A stretch of DNA of 64,000 bases from Phallus indusiatus. Lineage: Eukaryota; Basidiomycota; Agaricomycetes; Phallales; Phallaceae. Shown one piece after another: positions 60,980 to 64,000 of the stretch. A program made the translations under genes and the position numbers. The first letter of the stretch is position 1. Each line of letters opens with the position of its first letter. The notes under the pieces were generated by a model. It had not been told where the DNA came from, made no database searches, and saw only the letters and a program-made list of their open reading frames with translations. Location of the stretch: contig JAQFWX010000037.1 of NCBI GenBank assembly GCA_027605045.1, positions 1-64,000 of the forward strand, in the 5' to 3' direction.

Positions 60980-62996
60980 ATGCACATGAGCAGCACTAAT
61001 GAAACCGAAGTTATTTTGCAGGCGTTGCCAGAAATCGAAGCGTTGACGCAACGACTTCGCTACGTCATTTCAATATCTTGTAGGTTATCACTTTTGCCAC
61101 GACAACATGCATGGAAAAAAATTGACAAGCTCTTGCTTAGGTTGTATTGTTACGTTTATCCTACTTGAAATATTATCTACATTGAACGAGGAAGTGAGTC
61201 TTTAACGGATGTTTACGATGGGAATTATTGCTGACCTTTATCAGATAGCCTACATTTGGAGGTAATTCAATTCTCTTTCTACTTGCGAGATCATTCAGAG
61301 CTCCCCCGAAGGCGACCTTGGTCACTCTTTAAGATACTTTTCATACAATGCCGGTATCTTTCCATCATACCCGCCATGTAAGGCTAGTTTATCAACGACT
61401 GTACTAACGCATATCTGACTTACAATACACAGCGTGTTAATAGGTAGATATCATTCTGTCCCCTTGTGGCTTTAATCTGACAGATCAATAGTTCCTCCTG
61501 CACCAAGGAACGCCGTGAGTACATTTATACTAAGTTAGTGGAGATTTTCTCGCTTTATTGATCCATTATTCTCATCCTCAGTAGTGAGTTATCGAGTGTT
61601 GTTTTTTCCAAGAAGACCTAATGAATACAACTATATAGCTGTTCATTTCAAGATTGGTATATGGGCCTGTATGTGTATATGCATGATTAATATTAATTTG
61701 CGAAACGACGCCTTTACTCACTCAATTAACAGAGTTAATACATTTCTCACTCTTTCGGCCGGTAGTGCACTCCTAGCTATCAGGTTAGATAGATTGTATG
61801 CTTCCAAACGGAGTAAGGTTTTGTCTTGTTTTCAATGTTTTTCTCTCTAAATAGTTGGGTGTCTAGTGCGCAGAATATTGATAGCCTTAGTTTTCGGTCA
61901 GTCCCTCTACTTCCATATTCATGAATTTTTCAACAAGTCACAACTATCAACAGTTGAAAATGCAGTATGAACTATTCTTTGCGATAAAAGCATTCCAGTT
62001 GACGCTTTGTTTTGATAAGTTGCAGCTAGCAGCCTCAGTGTCAGTGTTACCCAAGTTTACTTTAATGTATACTCCGAACCCCTTGGGGATTCCCGCTGGT
62101 GTTTCTGGTTATTGTAATGTATTGAATGTCTCGAGATCACTGTGGCTTTCAAAGAGTTTTATTATGTTAGTGTTTCAAATATTTTCCTGAATTTTTTTTT
62201 CGATGCTTAACAGTCCGCTAGGCTTCCCTATCTGATTTTGGTTTGTAAGTATCCGGTGCTAGTATCACACAATATGATCTTGCTTAGTATGCAATTTGAC
62301 CCGCGTGATAGGCATATATATTGCCATCGCCTGGCATGCATTTACTCGACACCGTCGCGAGAAAGCATCCTTGTCTAATATCTGGGCCGTACGGAAGAAT
62401 TTCGCTCCGCTTTATATTCTTTTCTTTCGTGACGGAGTAATTTGCTACATCATGTGGGTCTCACTGATACTTATATATGTCCAAGCTTACAAGATTATAG
62501 CAATTTTTGTAATCAATTCTCCTCATGGATTTGTGTTAATATTAACCAGTTTCTAGTCGGGATATTGTGTGGTTTTCTCCTATTGACAGTTCCCTCCGGT
62601 ATAAATTACCTGGCTTTGGTTGGCCCCGTGTACGTTCTCATGTAAGAATCTGCACTCAGAAAACTAATTATTTCTTGCAGTGTTATCACTGGAATAACGT
62701 CCATATCCGTTCGTATTGTTGTGTACTCGCGAAAGAAGATATTCAGCTGACTTGCTTTATCCTGATAGTGCTGTCGACTGGCGTTGCTTCTGCACGGTGA
62801 TCCGGGGCATGCGACGGGGGTTTATCAGATGGACATAAACGAAGTTTGCGTCGAGGTAGTGGTGACGGAAGATCCCGAACCCACAGATCTGCAATTCTTG
62901 GAAGAAGCAGAAGGATGTTTTGGTTTGTCTGCTACGGCAAAGCACAACAGATTCAATGATGAGGATGTCGGACTCGGACCCGTCGTCGTCTTATAA
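60980..62996 (+). CDS. Seven-helix membrane protein, array copy E (DUF6533-like)
   Basis: Eighteen exons: 60980-61079, 61141-61193, 61245-61261, 61312-61377, 61433-61443, 61492-61514, 61582-61583, 61639-61668, 61733-61812, 61867-61896, 61954-61964, 62026-62165, 62222-62244, 62312-62453, 62501-62508, 62557-62629, 62681-62708, 62769-62996. They total 1,065 nt, 354 residues, the longest copy, with a longer loop exon 12 and an acidic tail. Landmarks: IVTFILLEILSTLNEE, IAYIWRRPWSLFKILF, CRYLSIIPAIVLI, VPPAPRNA then YCSFQDWYMGL, LLAIRLDRLYASK, loop Cys in VSGYCNVLN, LPYLILVCIYIAIAW, RHRREKASLSNIWAVRK, GILCGFLLLTVPSG, CCRLALLLHGDPGHATGVY. A second ATG at 60986 could be the start. Confidence 0.85.
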
Positions 62997-63732
62997 TACT
63001 TTTTTGTAATACCATGGTTCAAATCGTTAGTGTTTTCGCTAAATAAAAACGAGCTGTGGTTGTCGCTGGCGCTTCTTAGCTGAGTTTGTCGGATGCAATT
63101 CAGACATGGACGTCGCTTCTCAGGCGTGTCAGGGCGCGTCTCTTCCTTCCATAGCGTCCTCTACAAAAGAAGGCCTTCGACGGTGGCGAAATAGGTTGAT
63201 GCTTGAACATAAGCATATTTTCTGTCCATCCATTCTACGACGAATAGGTCACGACTGTTTATGCGTCTCCCCGCTATGCATGGTGGTATGCCATTCAAGG
63301 GTGATGTCTGGTAAGATTGCGCCAACTCGCAAGATAAATCAAATGTGATGATATATCTCATCAAGACCCTACATTTTCCTCTAGATGAAACTTCTTGTTG
63401 TCGCCATTCATTCTATGAGAAAGCCCCTGCAGATCCATCTCAGCTCAAGTTCATGGGACGCACCCGTCGCCGTTATTTCGACTGCGGTGGCTTCGTTGTC
63501 AAGCAATTATACAATACTTGAATATGAATCAAATTATCCACAGATCAAGATGACACCGGTGAAACAACTACCCGACAGTTCAAAGGCGCAAAGGCGGTCT
63601 CTCTGACCAGGCTTTCATCATTCAGAGCTAGCAATACGTGATCTCATGAAGCTAAGAGGCGGGCATACTTTGAGTTTGATATTTTTATCTTTATCTTCTC
63701 ATTTTGCACCTATCCTCAATGATTACTAGTCG
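62997..63732. other. Spacer after the array
   Basis: About 735 bp. Short plus-strand frames at 63106-63348 and 63385-63606 show no domain, and their ends are not flanked by convincing splice sites. It contains the 3' UTR of copy E. Confidence 0.4.
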
Positions 63733-64000
63733 ATGCGCGCTTTCCTTCTCGTTACAGTATCAGCGGTTTTTGGTGAGAATGTTCTGACGTGCCTGGCCTT
63801 GAGATAATCATGCGTCCTTAGTTGAGTTGAGTTGTTTGGTTGAGTTAAGCTGAGTTGAAAAATATAACTAGTAAGAGTTGTGCCTGCGTACAACAGTTTG
63901 GGCACCCGGATCTCAACCAAAGACAGAATGCTGAAATATCGAAAATGGAAGATCTGAGTACCCTATCTAGGCAAGAGTCGGAATTTGATCTTTCCGATCA
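63733..64000 (+). CDS. Possible secreted protein, truncated by window end
   Basis: ATG at 63733 opens a short signal-peptide-like exon (MRAFLLVTVSAVFG) ending at a good donor, gtgaga (63773). After about 110 nt of GAGTT-rich sequence, a frame stays open to the end of the window (CACVQQFGHPDLN, then KMEDLSTLSRQES). The phase of the donor and of this frame do not match with the acceptors I tried (ending 63871 to 63876), so the join is unresolved. A small secreted protein is plausible; the remainder lies beyond the window. Confidence 0.35.

Overview
The window is nuclear DNA of a basidiomycete fungus, most likely an Agaricomycete. Genes are split by many 45-65 nt GT-AG introns. One tRNA carries an intron. 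Two families expanded in mushrooms are present: a FunK1 fungal-type kinase and multi-pass membrane proteins resembling the DUF6533 family. There is no bacterial-style operon, CRISPR array or intact transposon.

Layout. 1-4 kb is gene-poor apart from a small secreted cysteine-rich protein at 2.3-2.7 kb. 4-13.4 kb carries three minus-strand housekeeping genes: cohesin SCC3/STAG, splicing factor SYF2 and a type II NADH dehydrogenase. 13.4-16.3 kb has only decayed coding fragments. 16.4-25.5 kb holds a 1,721-residue Ser/Pro-rich protein (+), UPF3 of nonsense-mediated decay (-) and a GPI-anchored Kre9/Knh1-like wall protein (-). 26.5-32.8 kb is an accessory island: a 303-aa protein with a possible PD-(D/E)XK core converges on a FunK1 kinase, and decayed second copies of both follow. 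33.2-43.4 kb returns to housekeeping: ORC3, a MoaB/CinA-type molybdopterin-binding protein, MCM4, the exopolyphosphatase PPX1 and tRNA-Ser(CGA). ORC3 and MCM4 (origin recognition and helicase loading) each sit head-to-head with a plus-strand gene. 43.8-47.9 kb has a secreted protein and a nuclear C2H2-finger protein.

The most unusual part is 51.1-63.0 kb, a tandem array of four complete paralogues of a seven-helix membrane protein plus at least two decayed copies. Every intact copy resolves into the same 18 exons with the same phases. Several are microexons (17, 11, 23, 2, 11, 23 and 8 nt), including a 2-nt exon 'TA' one intron length from each neighbour. The frame stays open in all four only if every microexon is included; the sums are 969, 933, 963 and 1,065 nt, all divisible by three. 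An automatic gene finder would be expected to break these genes up, because open-frame tracking shows only fragments.

Exon boundaries were inferred by eye from splice signals, reading-frame continuity and paralogue comparison. No database search, RNA evidence or structure prediction was available.
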